Assembly: GCF_900156545.1 (NCBI RefSeq)
Contig: NZ_FTNW01000002.1
Location: 248,001-312,000, forward strand
Length of the DNA: 64,000 nt
Direction of reading: 5' to 3'
Source: Aquipseudomonas alcaligenes
GTDB lineage: Bacteria > Pseudomonadota > Gammaproteobacteria > Pseudomonadales > Pseudomonadaceae
Of the stretch, positions 52,327 through 61,029 are shown piece by piece; position 1 is the stretch's first letter; the number at the start of each line of letters is the position of its first letter. Both the position numbers and the translations under genes were made by a program. The notes under the pieces are model-generated. The model was not told where the DNA came from. It saw only the letters and a program-made list of their open reading frames with translations, and did not search any database.

Positions 52327-53199
52327 GTGCCAGCCCATCCCGCCGAGTCCAGCGTGCCTTATCCCTACGAGCCATCGCCCGTGCCAGCCTCCGCAACGAT
52401 AGAGGCGTTCTGGCGTGACCCGGCCCTGCCACACATGGAGAGCCGCCGCGCCTGCCACAGCCGAGCCTGCTACAAACCGCACAGCCACCCGACGTTCTCC
52501 ATCGGAGCGGTAGACGAGGGCCGCAGCCTGTTCAGCGGCGCCGGCGACCAGCCCGTCGCCTTGTACCCCGGCACGCTGGTCTGGGTACCGGCAGCACGTG
52601 TTCACGCCTGCAACCCGGCGAGCGGAACGGCCTGGAGCTACCAGATGCTGTATCTGGATGCTGAGTGGATGCAGGCACTGCGCCGCGAGTCGGCGCTGGG
52701 CCCGGTGGCTCCTGACGAGCCGGTGCGGATCATCGCTGAGCCCGCACGCTATGCCCGCTTCTGCCGGCTCAACGCCCTGCTCTTCTCCGATGCCGCCGCG
52801 GCGGACAAGGAGGCCGCGGTGATCGAATTCATCGGCGACTTCGATGCCACACACGCGCACGGCATCGAGGTGCCCGGTCCCGACACCGCGCAGGCCGGCA
52901 GACTGCGGGCGGTGTTCGACCGCTTACAGCGCTCGCCGGCGGCCGATGTGTCGCTGCACGAACTGGCGCAATTGAGCGAGATGAGCCGCTACCAGTTGAT
53001 CCGCACTTTCCGCGCCATCACAGGCATGACGCCGCATGCCTGGCAGCTCAACCTGTGCATCAACCTCGCCAAGGAGCAACTGCTGAACGGCACAAGCCTG
53101 GCGGACGTGGCCTACGGACTGGGCTTTGCCGACCAGGCGCACTTTCAGCGGGTGTTCAAGGCCTACACCGGCATTACCCCCGGACGCTTTCGCGCCTAG
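52327..53199 (+). CDS. AraC-family transcriptional regulator
   Basis: A regulator of up to 290 residues: N-terminal cupin (ACYKPHSHPTFSIGAVDEG, LYPGTLVWVPAARVHACNP) and C-terminal double HTH (about 200-288; VSLHELAQLSEMSRYQLIRTF, then SLADVAYGLGFADQAHFQRVF and ITPGRFRA). The start is uncertain: the frame opens at GTG 52327, and an internal GTG at 52381 is also possible; no strong ribosome site decides. The LysE-type exporter 69 bp downstream on the same strand is a plausible target. Confidence 0.85.
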   Translation: MPAHPAESSVPYPYEPSPVPASATIEAFWRDPALPHMESRRACHSRACYKPHSHPTFSIGAVDEGRSLFSGAGDQPVALYPGTLVWVPAARVHACNPASGTAWSYQMLYLDAEWMQALRRESALGPVAPDEPVRIIAEPARYARFCRLNALLFSDAAAADKEAAVIEFIGDFDATHAHGIEVPGPDTAQAGRLRAVFDRLQRSPAADVSLHELAQLSEMSRYQLIRTFRAITGMTPHAWQLNLCINLAKEQLLNGTSLADVAYGLGFADQAHFQRVFKAYTGITPGRFRA

Positions 53200-53268
53200 G
53201 TCTGCAATTTTCTTCAATACTGGTCAGGGTCACGGCTGACACGCTGCGGAAAAATCGAGCGAGTCGCC

Positions 53269-53895
53269 ATGCAATCCTTTCTCTTCATTGCCGCCGCGCA
53301 CTTCCTGGCACTGCTGTCCCCCGGCCCCGACTTCTTCCTCATCGCCCGCACCTCACTGGCTGCCGGCTGGCGGATAGCCAGCGGCGCCTGCCTGGGCATC
53401 GCCCTGGCCAACGCGCTATTCATCGTGGCAGCCTTTGTCGGCACGGCGGCACTACGGCCCGGCAGCTCGCTGTTCATGACCCTGCAGCTGGCGGGCTGCG
53501 CCTACCTGCTGTACCTCGGCGTGGCGTTCCTGCGCCATGCCGGCAGCACGCCACTGGCGCTCTGCGGCACGCGTACAGCACCTGGTATCGACGCCTGGTG
53601 GCGCGCCCTGGGCATGGGTTTTCTGTCAGGCATCTTCAATCCGAAGAACGCGCTGTTCTACGCCAGCCTGGCGGCAATGCTGACACCGCCGCACACCAGC
53701 GCGTTCTGGAAGACCCTGTATGGCGTCTGGATGTTCGCCGTGGTGCTGCTGTGGGACGTACTGGTGGCGCTGCTGATCGGCAACCAGACCGTGCTCGCCC
53801 GCTTCACCCGTGCCCTACCATGGCTGGAGCGCCTCTCGGGCATCGCCCTGATCCTGCTCGCGCTGGGCATGCTGAGCCTGCTCTGGCTGCGCTGA
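53269..53895 (+). CDS. LysE/RhtB-family amino acid exporter
   Basis: A 208-residue inner-membrane protein with about six helices. It opens with the family hallmark FIAAAHFLALLSPGPDFFLIAR, followed by GACLGIALANALFIVAAF and GFLSGIFNPKNALFYASL. Such proteins export amino acids or homoserine lactones. It follows an AraC regulator, a common regulatory pairing for this family. Confidence 0.87.
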   Translation: MQSFLFIAAAHFLALLSPGPDFFLIARTSLAAGWRIASGACLGIALANALFIVAAFVGTAALRPGSSLFMTLQLAGCAYLLYLGVAFLRHAGSTPLALCGTRTAPGIDAWWRALGMGFLSGIFNPKNALFYASLAAMLTPPHTSAFWKTLYGVWMFAVVLLWDVLVALLIGNQTVLARFTRALPWLERLSGIALILLALGMLSLLWLR

Positions 53896-53924
53896 GCAGG
53901 ACCACGGACATTGCCGCAGGCAAG

Positions 53925-53965
53925 AAAAAACCGGCCCGCCGGGAGGAGCGCCCGCGCGAGCCGGT
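53925..53965 (-). terminator. Terminator downstream of azoR
   Basis: On the minus strand an ACCGGC arm (from 53965) and a GCCGGT arm (to 53930) enclose a GC-rich loop that can pair further. They are followed by TTTTTTC (53925-53930 read in reverse). Confidence 0.6.
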
Positions 53966-54006
53966 GGACGGACCGAGACAGTCGGCCCCAGGGGAGAGTC
54001 AGGTGA

Positions 54007-54606
54007 TCAGGCGACCTGGGCCAGTTGCTCGCGCGCCTTGGCCAGACCCTGCTCGGAGAACTCGGCGCCCATGTTCAGGCCCTCGGCATGGATGAACTGC
54101 ACGTCGTGGATGCCGATGAAGGCCAGTGCCTGGCGCAGGTAAGGCTCTTGGTGGTCCATGCCGCTGCCGGCGTAGATGCCGCCACGGGCGGTCAGTACGT
54201 AGGCGCGCTTGCCGGTGAGCAGGCCCTGCGGGCCGGTTTCGGTGTACTTGAAGGTGACGCCGGCACGCAGTACGTGGTCCAGCCAGGCCTTGAGGGTGCT
54301 GGGGATGGCGAAGTTGTACATCGGCGCGGCCAGCACCAGCACGTCGGCGGCCAGTACCTCGTCGGTCAGCTCGTTGGAGCGCGCGGCGGCGGCCTTCTCG
54401 GCATCGCTCTGCTGCTCGGCGGGCTTCATCCAGCCAGCCAGCAGGGTTTCGTCGAGGTGCGGCACCGGCTGCTTGGCCAGGTCGCGGACCTTGACCTCAT
54501 CCTGCGGATGGGCGGCCTGCCACTGGGCGAGGAAATCGGCGGTCAGCTGGCGGGAAACGGAACCTTCCTGACGGGCACTGCTTTCGATAACGAGGATGCG
54601 GGACAT
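54007..54606 (-). CDS. azoR: FMN-dependent NADH-azoreductase
   Basis: A 199-residue flavodoxin-fold quinone/azo reductase. The FMN phosphate loop is ESSARQEGSVSRQL, APMYNFAIPSTLKAWLDHV is the AzoR hallmark that contacts the flavin and dimer, and LTARGGIYAG follows. It reduces quinones, nitroaromatics and azo dyes with NADH in the cytoplasm. A LysR-type palindrome lies 93 bp upstream. The order azoR, small secreted protein, LysR, hydrolase, ppiA matches P. aeruginosa as I recall it. Confidence 0.92.
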   Translation of the reverse strand: MSRILVIESSARQEGSVSRQLTADFLAQWQAAHPQDEVKVRDLAKQPVPHLDETLLAGWMKPAEQQSDAEKAAAARSNELTDEVLAADVLVLAAPMYNFAIPSTLKAWLDHVLRAGVTFKYTETGPQGLLTGKRAYVLTARGGIYAGSGMDHQEPYLRQALAFIGIHDVQFIHAEGLNMGAEFSEQGLAKAREQLAQVA

Positions 54607-54698
54607 TGGGCTAACTCCATCGGGGTTGTTGGGCTTCGATGGAGTGCAGATTATGGTCAGCCAATAAGATAAAAAAGCGCAAATATCCGCTACAAATG

Positions 54699-54713
54699 AT
54701 CAACAAAGTTGAT
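54699..54713. promoter_or_regulatory. LysR-type (T-N11-A) operator candidate
   Basis: ATCAAC-AAA-GTTGAT is a perfect 15-bp palindrome with the T-N11-A core, in an AT-rich spacer upstream of azoR (start 54606). The nearest LysR gene begins at 55119. Confidence 0.55.
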
Positions 54714-54736
54714 TTATTTAGCGGCGCGCCCTAGTC

Positions 54737-55051
54737 TCACTTGGGCTGGCAGGTCACATTCACCCGCAGCCGGATGATGCTGCGAGCGAACTTCACGGTC
54801 TGGGTCACGCTTTCCCCGGCCTTGAGTTCGGCGGAGCGGGTACGCGGCGCCTCGGGGCCATTGCGGAACTGGGCGGTGCACTTGGCGTCGGTGAGGCCGT
54901 AGTTGTAAAGAGTAAGGCCGCCAATGTTGCTGTCGATCTGCTGGACGGTGGCGGAAACCTCGGCGCCATTCATCTGCTTCTCCAGCTCGGTGGGATAGGC
55001 TGCAGCGGTAAGCGGCAGCAGGGCAAGCAGGACCAGGCAGCAGTTTTTCAT
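54737..55051 (-). CDS. Small secreted protein of unknown function
   Basis: A 104-residue protein with a signal peptide (CLVLLALLPLTAAAYP). The mature part is beta-rich (VSATVQQIDSNIGGLTLYNYG, ESVTQTVKFARSIIRLRVNV) with two cysteines that may pair. Automated annotation sometimes calls relatives 3-phosphoglycerate kinase, which the sequence does not support. The ATG at 55051 has AAGGAG 7 bp upstream, better than the GTG at 55057. It is divergent from the LysR gene. Confidence 0.68.
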   Translation of the reverse strand: MKNCCLVLLALLPLTAAAYPTELEKQMNGAEVSATVQQIDSNIGGLTLYNYGLTDAKCTAQFRNGPEAPRTRSAELKAGESVTQTVKFARSIIRLRVNVTCQPK

Positions 55052-55118
55052 CGGCACTCTCCTTTTGGGGGTGCCTAGTGTGCTGTCTCGAAATTAACTG
55101 TTCAATGAGGAAGCGGCG

Positions 55119-56045
55119 ATGAAAGCGCCCCGTGTCACCCTGGATCAATGGCGTACCCTGCAGGCGGTGGTGGACCACGGCGGCTTCGCCCAGGCAGCCG
55201 AGGCGCTGCACCGCTCGCAATCATCGGTGAGCTACACGGTGGCGCGCATGCAGGAGCAACTGGGCGCACCGTTGCTGCGCATCGACGGGCGCAAGGCGGT
55301 GCTCACCGAAGCCGGCGAAGTGTTGCTGCGCCGCTCGCGGCAGTTGGTCAAGCAGGCCAGCCAGCTGGAAGAACTGGCCCACCACATGGAGCAGGGCTGG
55401 GAAGCCGAAGTACGCCTGGTGGTGGACGCCGCCTACCCCACCGCCAACATCGTGCGCACCCTCTCGGCCTTCATGCCGCAGAGCCGCGGCTGCCGCGTGC
55501 GCCTGCGCGAGGAGGTGCTGTCCGGGGTCGAGGAAGTGCTCAAGGAAGGCTCCGCCGACCTGGCCATCAGCGCCCTCAACATTACCGGCTACCTGCCCAT
55601 CGAGCTGGGCGAGGTGGAATTCATCGCCGTGGCCCACCCGGAACACCCGCTGCACCGCCTGCAACGCGAGGTGACCTTCCAGGACCTCGAAGGCCAGATG
55701 CAGGTGGTAACCCGCGACAGCGGGCGCATCCAGCCCCGCGACTCGGGCTGGCTCGGCGCCGAGCAACGCTGGACGGTCGGCAGCCTGCCCACCGCGCGCA
55801 CCTTCGTCTCCAGCGGCCTGGGTTTCGCCTGGCTGCCACGCCACCTGATTGCCCGCGAACTGGCCGAGGGCCTGCTCAAACCGCTGCCGATGGAACAGGG
55901 CGGCACACGCAAGCCGCGCTTCTGCCTGTACAGCAACAAGGACAAGGTGCTCGGCCCGGCCACCCAGATCCTCATCGAGCTGGTCAAGAACTTCGACGGC
56001 GCGCCGCTGGAGGCGCCCTTCGCCGCCCCGCTACCCAACGCCTGA
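55119..56045 (+). CDS. LysR-family transcriptional regulator
   Basis: A 308-residue regulator. The N-terminal winged HTH reads LDQWRTLQAVVDHGGFAQAA..LHRSQSSVSYTVARMQ (about 8-48). The effector domain (about 95-295) includes VDAAYPTANIVRTL, SADLAISALNITG and SSGLGFAWLPRHLIA. Position and neighbours match P. aeruginosa PA3225. The T-N11-A palindrome near azoR is a candidate site. It is followed by a hydrolase gene after 9 bp, so it is probably co-transcribed with it. Confidence 0.9.
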   Translation: MKAPRVTLDQWRTLQAVVDHGGFAQAAEALHRSQSSVSYTVARMQEQLGAPLLRIDGRKAVLTEAGEVLLRRSRQLVKQASQLEELAHHMEQGWEAEVRLVVDAAYPTANIVRTLSAFMPQSRGCRVRLREEVLSGVEEVLKEGSADLAISALNITGYLPIELGEVEFIAVAHPEHPLHRLQREVTFQDLEGQMQVVTRDSGRIQPRDSGWLGAEQRWTVGSLPTARTFVSSGLGFAWLPRHLIARELAEGLLKPLPMEQGGTRKPRFCLYSNKDKVLGPATQILIELVKNFDGAPLEAPFAAPLPNA

Positions 56046-56054
56046 GGCCGCGTC

Positions 56055-56882
56055 ATGCCCTACTTCGAACACGCCGGCTGCCAGCTGTACTACGAGGACC
56101 ATGGCCAGGGCGAACCGCTAGTGGTGGTGCACGGCCTGGGCTCGAGCATCCAGGACTGGGAATACCAGCTTCCCCACCTGCAGCAGCAGCGCCGCGTGCT
56201 GGCGATCGACCTGCGCGGCCACGGCCGCTCCGACAAGCCGCGCGAACGCTACAGCATGGCCGCCTTCGCCGCTGACGTGGCGGCGCTGATCGAGCAGCTG
56301 GACCTGCCGCCAGTGCATCTGGTCGGTATCTCCATGGGCGGCATGGTCGGCTTCCAGCTGGGCGTCGACCGCCCCGAACTGCTGCGCAGCCTGTGCATCG
56401 TCAACAGCGCCCCCGAAGTGAAGGCCAAAAGCCTGGCCGACTGGTGGATGCTGGCCAAGCGCTGGAGCCTGTCACGCCTGCTGAGCCTGCAGACCATCGG
56501 CAAGGGCCTGGGCCGCCTGCTCTTTCCCTACCCGGAGCAGGCCGAGCTGCGCGCCAAGGTCGAACAACGCTGGCCACAGAACGACAAGCGCGCCTACCTC
56601 GCCAGCCTCGACGCCATCATCGGCTGGGGCGTGCGCGAACGCCTGGCCGCCATCACCTGTCCTACCTTGGTGATCAGCGGCGACCGCGACTACACCCCGG
56701 TGACAGCCAAGCAGGCCTACGTGGCCGAACTGCCAAACGCCCGCCTGGTGGTGATCGAGCGTTCGCGCCACGCCACCCCGATGGACCAGCCGGATCGTTT
56801 CAACGCTGTCCTGGACGACTTCCTCGCCCAGGTCGAGCAACCTCAACCGCAACACGACAACAAGGACCCGCAACCATGCTGA
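56055..56882 (+). CDS. Alpha/beta-fold hydrolase
   Basis: A 275-residue hydrolase. The oxyanion loop is [13 protein letters not shown], then RGHGRSDKP, the nucleophile serine in GISMGGM (near residue 94), an acid in [10 protein letters not shown], and the histidine in [11 protein letters not shown]. The chain is of ordinary esterase/lactonase length and no substrate can be inferred. The 3' end overlaps the ppiA start by 7 bp, so the two are coupled. Confidence 0.83.
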   Translation: MPYFEHAGCQLYYEDHGQGEPLVVVHGLGSSIQDWEYQLPHLQQQRRVLAIDLRGHGRSDKPRERYSMAAFAADVAALIEQLDLPPVHLVGISMGGMVGFQLGVDRPELLRSLCIVNSAPEVKAKSLADWWMLAKRWSLSRLLSLQTIGKGLGRLLFPYPEQAELRAKVEQRWPQNDKRAYLASLDAIIGWGVRERLAAITCPTLVISGDRDYTPVTAKQAYVAELPNARLVVIERSRHATPMDQPDRFNAVLDDFLAQVEQPQPQHDNKDPQPC

Positions 56883-57427
56883 AGCAACTCCTCCTTTCCG
56901 CCGGCCTGCTGCTGAGCACCAGCCTGTTCGCCGCCGAGAACCCGCACGTGGTGCTGACCACCAGCTACGGCGACATCGAGATCGAGCTGAACGCCGAGAA
57001 GGCGCCGATCAGCACGCAGAACTTCCTCGGCTATGTCGAATCCGGCTTCTACAACGGCACCCAGTTCCACCGGGTGATCCCGGGCTTCATGGTCCAGGGC
57101 GGCGGCTTCGATGCCGACATGGGCCAGAAGGACACCTTCAAGCCGATCAAGAACGAGGCCGACAACGGCCTGCGCAACGACCGCGGCACCGTCGCCATGG
57201 CCCGCACCCAGGCGGTGGACTCGGCCACCAGCCAGTTCTTCATCAACCACAAGGACAACGACTTCCTCAACCACGGCGGCCGCGACTTCGGCTACGCGGT
57301 ATTCGGCAAGGTGGTGCGCGGCATGGATGTGGTCGACCGCATCGCCAAGGTGCGCACCGGCAACCGCGGCATGCACCAGAACGTGCCGGTCGAGCCGGTG
57401 CTGATCCTCAGCGCGAAAAAGCTCTGA
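56876..57427 (+). CDS. ppiA: Periplasmic cyclophilin-type peptidyl-prolyl isomerase
   Basis: A 183-residue cyclophilin with a signal peptide ([19 protein letters not shown]), so it acts on proteins folding in the periplasm. Active-site segments are [32 protein letters not shown] and [19 protein letters not shown]. The ATG at 56876 is fixed by the signal peptide. Confidence 0.92.
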   Translation: MLKQLLLSAGLLLSTSLFAAENPHVVLTTSYGDIEIELNAEKAPISTQNFLGYVESGFYNGTQFHRVIPGFMVQGGGFDADMGQKDTFKPIKNEADNGLRNDRGTVAMARTQAVDSATSQFFINHKDNDFLNHGGRDFGYAVFGKVVRGMDVVDRIAKVRTGNRGMHQNVPVEPVLILSAKKL

Positions 57428-57433
57428 GCCCGC

Positions 57434-57934
57434 TCAGGCCCTGGGCTGCGCCAGCAGCGCCAGGGCACCGGCGATATCGCCGCTGGCGTGCGCCAGGCGC
57501 AGCAGTTCCAGGCGCCGCGCCAGTTCCTCGGCGCCCAGTCCGTAGTTCTCCGGCAGCGCCGCATGGCAACCGGCGATGGCCAGCGACAGGCGCACGCCGC
57601 GCCCCTCGGGCTCCCGCCCCTCGCGATAACGCCAGCCGACCATGCGGTTCGACGCCACCTGCACCTGAGCAAAGTCCTGCACCTCTGCCCAACGCACAGG
57701 GTGGGCACGGAACAGCGAGCTGAAGGTAAAGCCCTCCTCGTCCAGGCGCAGGTAGTTGGCCCCCGGCAACAAGGCCAGCGCAGCGATCAGGCTACCCAGG
57801 CCGAATACCGCCAGGCAGAACCAGCCGGCCAGCCGCCCATCACGCAGCATCAGCACCGCCACCCCACAGAACGCCAGGCAGCCGAGCAGCATGCCCAGCC
57901 ATTTCCAGGGCCTGGGGCGCAAAATGAGGCTCAT
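57434..57934 (-). CDS. Two-helix membrane protein with PH-like domain, unknown function
   Basis: A 166-residue protein. Two adjacent hydrophobic helices (about 12-30 and 38-58) are followed by a small soluble domain with NYLRLDEEGFTFSSLFRAHPVRWAEV, a pattern seen in bacterial PH-like/STM3941-type proteins. The start ATG at 57934 overlaps the end of the phosphatase-like gene by 4 bp. No specific role can be given. Confidence 0.65.
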   Translation of the reverse strand: MSLILRPRPWKWLGMLLGCLAFCGVAVLMLRDGRLAGWFCLAVFGLGSLIAALALLPGANYLRLDEEGFTFSSLFRAHPVRWAEVQDFAQVQVASNRMVGWRYREGREPEGRGVRLSLAIAGCHAALPENYGLGAEELARRLELLRLAHASGDIAGALALLAQPRA

Positions 57935-58254
57935 CGCAGGTAGCCTCCCACCTTGCGCTGCAGCAGCTCGACCAGCTCGGGCTGCATGTACTGGTAGTCG
58001 TCGGGAATGCCCAGGCAGATCACCCGCTTGCCCTTGAGCAGCGCGCCGAAGCGCTGCTGCAGGCGGCGCTGGTGGACGCGTTCCATGACGAAGATCAGCT
58101 CGGCCCAGTGCAGCTGCTCGGCGGACAAGGGCACCTCGGCGTCTGGCGCCAAGCCGGCAGAATCGCTCTCTACGCCCGGCCAGACGGCGAACAGCTGCTC
58201 CGCCGTGGGGCTGCGCAAGCGATTGCGACTGCAGATGAACAGGGCGCGACGCAT
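57931..58254 (-). CDS. Low-molecular-weight protein tyrosine phosphatase-like protein
   Basis: A 107-residue protein with an N-terminal P-loop CSRNRLRS (Cys8, CX5RS) like LMW-PTPs. It is shorter than the usual 150 residues, and the second half (MERVHQRRLQQRFG, VICLGIPDDYQYMQPELVELL) has an IPDDY segment instead of the standard DPY loop, so the general acid may be one of these aspartates. It is conserved in this form in several proteobacteria. It is flanked by tight junctions: 2 bp to the upstream FemAB-like gene and a 4-bp overlap downstream. Confidence 0.8.
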   Translation of the reverse strand: MRRALFICSRNRLRSPTAEQLFAVWPGVESDSAGLAPDAEVPLSAEQLHWAELIFVMERVHQRRLQQRFGALLKGKRVICLGIPDDYQYMQPELVELLQRKVGGYLR

Positions 58255-58256
58255 GT

Positions 58257-59387
58257 TCAGTCTCCAGTCTGGCGATAGGGCAGCAGCTGCCGCGCCTGCT
58301 CGGCATAGGCCCGCAGCGCCGGCCGCTCCTCAGCCAGGAAGTTCGCCACCGCGGCGCGCAGCCCCGGGTGCAGCAGGTAGTGCCAGGAGCGCGTGATGAC
58401 CGGCTCGAAGCCGCGGATCAGCTTGTGCTCGCCCTGCGCGCCGGCGTCGAAACACTGCAGGCCTTCGGCGATGGCGCGCTCGATCCCCTGATAGAAGCAG
58501 GTCTCGAAGTGCAGGCGGTCGAAGTCGCCCAGGCAGCCCCAGTAGCGACCATAGAAACGCCCGCCAGCGACCAGGCTGAAGGCCATGGCCACCGGGCGAC
58601 CTTGCTGCAGGGCGCTGACCACGCGGATCGCCTCGGGCATGCGTTCGGCCAGCAGGCTGAAGAAGGCGCGGGTCAGGTAGGGCGCGCGGCGGCGCACATG
58701 GTAGGTGCTGGCGTAGCAGGCATACACGAAGTCCCAGTCCGCCTCGCGCAACTCGCCGCCCAGCTGCCAGCGGAAGTCGATGCCCTGCCCCGCCACCTGC
58801 TCGCGCTCCTTGCGCAGCTGCTTGCGCTTGCGCGAATTGAGCGCATCGAGGAAGTCCTGGAAGTCGCGATAGCCGCGATTGCGCCAGTGATACTGACAGT
58901 CCAGGCGCTGCAGCCAACCCTCACGCGCCTCGAACAGTGCGTCGTCCTCGGCACGCAGGAAATTGACATGCAGACCGGAAAGCCCCTCGCCCGCCAGGCT
59001 CGCCGTCAGCTCGTCGAGCAAGGCGCCAGCCTGCTGCGGATCGCCCAGCAGGCGCGGCCCGCTGACCGGGCTGAAAGGCACGGCACCGAGCAACTTGGGG
59101 TAGTAGGCGATACCGGCACGCTGGCAGGCCTCGGCCCAGCCCATATCGAATACGTATTCGCCGAAGGAGTGTTCTTTTATATAGGCCGGCAGTGCAGCGC
59201 GCACCTCGCCCGCCGCGTCGCGCAAAAGGCGATGCGCAGGCTGCCAGCCGGTGTGAACGCCGACGCTGCCGCTGTCCTCCAGGGCCGTCAGAAAGGCATG
59301 ACGCAGGAAGGGCTGTGCCTCCGGCAGCAGGGCGTCCCAGGCGGCGGGCGCGATATCGGCGAGACGATGCAGGGTATGAAGCGACAT
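58257..59387 (-). CDS. FemAB/GNAT-like acyltransferase (DUF482/peptidogalycan family)
   Basis: A 376-residue protein with a double acyltransferase fold. Marks include QPFLRHAFLTALEDSGSVG, PAYIKEHSFGEYVFDMGWAEA, PFSPVSGPRLL and a closing CFDAGAQGEHKLIRGFEPV. The family resembles FemABX enzymes that add amino acids to peptidoglycan, but no bacterial member of this branch has an assigned product that I know. It heads a three-gene minus-strand operon with the phosphatase-like and membrane proteins. Confidence 0.8.
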   Translation of the reverse strand: MSLHTLHRLADIAPAAWDALLPEAQPFLRHAFLTALEDSGSVGVHTGWQPAHRLLRDAAGEVRAALPAYIKEHSFGEYVFDMGWAEACQRAGIAYYPKLLGAVPFSPVSGPRLLGDPQQAGALLDELTASLAGEGLSGLHVNFLRAEDDALFEAREGWLQRLDCQYHWRNRGYRDFQDFLDALNSRKRKQLRKEREQVAGQGIDFRWQLGGELREADWDFVYACYASTYHVRRRAPYLTRAFFSLLAERMPEAIRVVSALQQGRPVAMAFSLVAGGRFYGRYWGCLGDFDRLHFETCFYQGIERAIAEGLQCFDAGAQGEHKLIRGFEPVITRSWHYLLHPGLRAAVANFLAEERPALRAYAEQARQLLPYRQTGD

Positions 59388-59442
59388 GCCACCAGTCTGG
59401 CGGCTGCCCAGCGCAAATAAAAGCCTGGCGCTCCCCGCGCCA

Positions 59443-59468
59443 ATAAAAAAGCCCCGCAGAAGCGGGGC
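59443..59468 (-). terminator. Terminator of the porin gene
   Basis: GCCCCGC (59451-59457) and GCGGGGC (59462-59468) flank AGAA, with AAAAAA at 59445-59450. Read on the minus strand this is a hairpin followed by a T run, 30 bp after the porin stop. Confidence 0.9.
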
Positions 59469-59498
59469 CAGGAAGAGGAGCGGATGAACTGCTTGTAC

Positions 59499-60845
59499 TT
59501 AGAAGACGTACTGGGCGCGCATCACGAAGCCGTCGCCGTCGTCGTCGCCAGCCTTGTTCTTGGCGTTGTCGACCGAGGACTTGACGTAAACGCCGCTGAT
59601 CTTGATCGCCTCGTTGGCGTACCAGTTCAGACCAACGTTGTGCACTTTGCCTTCGATGTCGTCGATGTCGCCGAAGTTCTTGCCGGCATCGCCGTCAGCG
59701 TTGATGAACGCCGCATAGTCGTTGTTGTCATCGGAGCTGATGTGGTCGTAACGGTAGAACACTTCCCAGGCACCGATCTGCTTGTTCGCCGGCTTGATCG
59801 CATCGAACTTGCCGAGCTTGTAGCCACGCGGCTCGCCGGTCAGGGTGTAGGCTGCCTGTACGTAGTAGCCATCGGAATCGACGTCGTCGTAGGCGTTGTC
59901 GTCGGCCTTCAGGGTGCGCGCGATGTACTCGCCCTGCAGGGAGAAGGCGCCCATGGCCCAGGCCGCTTCCAGGCCCCAGGCTGCGTCATTGTCGAAGGTA
60001 CCGGCTGCGGTCGCCTCGGCGCCGCCCAGGGTCAGGCGGTTGCCGTTGTCGCCGGCGTCCTGGCCACCATCGGTGCTCACGCCGCGCATGCCCAGACGGC
60101 TACGGATGCGGCTGTCGAACTCGGTGTCGGAGAGGTCGCGCTGGGCATAGTTGAGGCCGAAGTGCAGGACCTTGCCGGCCTCGGCCATCGGCGCGAACAC
60201 GCCACGCAGGTTGAACTGGGCAGAGCTGTCGCCATCTTCGGTGGAGTTGGTCGCGTCCTTGGAGAACAGGCCGGCGGAACCGTACAGCGAGTTGCCGGCG
60301 GTGCCGGACACCTGGATACCCATGCCGCCGTTGTGGCCGTTGGCCCAGTCGACCAGGTCATAGGCAGCGGTGCGCTCCTGGGCAGTCACCCACTTGGAAC
60401 TGGTGGCCTTCTCCAGACCGAATTCCGGGTCGAAGCGGCCGGCCTTGATCGAAACCGGCGCGAAGCCGTTGTAGGCCAGGGAGGCTTCGTCGAAGTAGCC
60501 GTCATCCTTGCGGCTGTCGCCACCGGCGTTGTGCGAGAAGTCGTAGTTAACCTGGTAGGCCCAGTCGCTGTACATCACACCGCCCAGCTCGAGGAAGGCG
60601 CGGCGGAAGTAGCCGGCGTCGGCGGTGTTGCCATTCTTGGTGTAGAAGCCATCGAAGCGGCTGTAGTCAGCCTGGATGCGGCCGCCCAGCTTGAAGCTGA
60701 ATGCCTTGTCGGTGGTGCCGACTTCCAGGCCACCTTTGGTCTTGATCATGATGTCGGCACCGTCAGTGGTGACGGTACCGGCGAAAGCCTGGGCGGAAAT
60801 GGCCAGAGCCAGGGCGCTGGCAGCAAAACCGGCAAAGTGCTTCAT
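59499..60845 (-). CDS. OprP/OprO-type phosphate-selective porin
   Basis: A 448-residue outer-membrane beta-barrel: signal peptide to about residue 22 ([10 protein letters not shown]), then alternating amphipathic strands ([64 protein letters not shown]) and a C-terminal phenylalanine (MRAQYVF) for barrel assembly. The family forms trimeric anion channels for phosphate or polyphosphate. A Pho box about 100 bp upstream supports phosphate control. Several Asp-rich loops ([17 protein letters not shown]) are unlike an anion-attracting surface. Confidence 0.87.
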   Translation of the reverse strand: MKHFAGFAASALALAISAQAFAGTVTTDGADIMIKTKGGLEVGTTDKAFSFKLGGRIQADYSRFDGFYTKNGNTADAGYFRRAFLELGGVMYSDWAYQVNYDFSHNAGGDSRKDDGYFDEASLAYNGFAPVSIKAGRFDPEFGLEKATSSKWVTAQERTAAYDLVDWANGHNGGMGIQVSGTAGNSLYGSAGLFSKDATNSTEDGDSSAQFNLRGVFAPMAEAGKVLHFGLNYAQRDLSDTEFDSRIRSRLGMRGVSTDGGQDAGDNGNRLTLGGAEATAAGTFDNDAAWGLEAAWAMGAFSLQGEYIARTLKADDNAYDDVDSDGYYVQAAYTLTGEPRGYKLGKFDAIKPANKQIGAWEVFYRYDHISSDDNNDYAAFINADGDAGKNFGDIDDIEGKVHNVGLNWYANEAIKISGVYVKSSVDNAKNKAGDDDGDGFVMRAQYVF

Positions 60846-60946
60846 CGAAGGATTCCCCTATTGGTCTTTAGAAAAACACTGGGCATTGGCCCTGCGTGTT
60901 GGGGGGGAATCTTGGCGGGGGGTTATTTCAGCTCGGTTGTAGTTAT

Positions 60947-60964
60947 ATGAAAGTTAAATTACAG
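60947..60964 (-). promoter_or_regulatory. PhoB box of the porin gene
   Basis: On the minus strand the bases read CTGTAAT-TTAA-CTTTCAT, two 7-mers matching the CTGTCAT-N4-CTGTCAT consensus with one mismatch each. It is 102 bp upstream of the porin ATG, in the only clearly AT-rich part of the spacer. Confidence 0.65.
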
Positions 60965-61001
60965 AGGAACTTTTTAATTCCTTTTGAAATAACAGCGAAT
61001 C

Positions 61002-61023
61002 CCCCGGCCCGCCTGGGCCGGGG
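61002..61023 (-). terminator. Strong GC hairpin after the hvf operon
   Basis: CCCCGGCCC (61002-61010), loop GCCT, GGGCCGGGG (61015-61023), 6 bp after the hvfX stop. The following minus-strand bases (GATTCGCTGTTATTTC) are only partly T-rich, so it may act as a terminator or as an mRNA 3' shield. Confidence 0.6.
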
Positions 61024-61029
61024 CCTCAT

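Noticed and set aside
54737..55051. 3-phosphoglycerate kinase label sometimes given to this small protein
   Set aside because: It has a signal peptide, only 104 residues and no kinase motif.
59484..60950. 488-codon frame on the plus strand
   Set aside because: It is antisense to the porin, which has a signal peptide, barrel strands and a C-terminal Phe.
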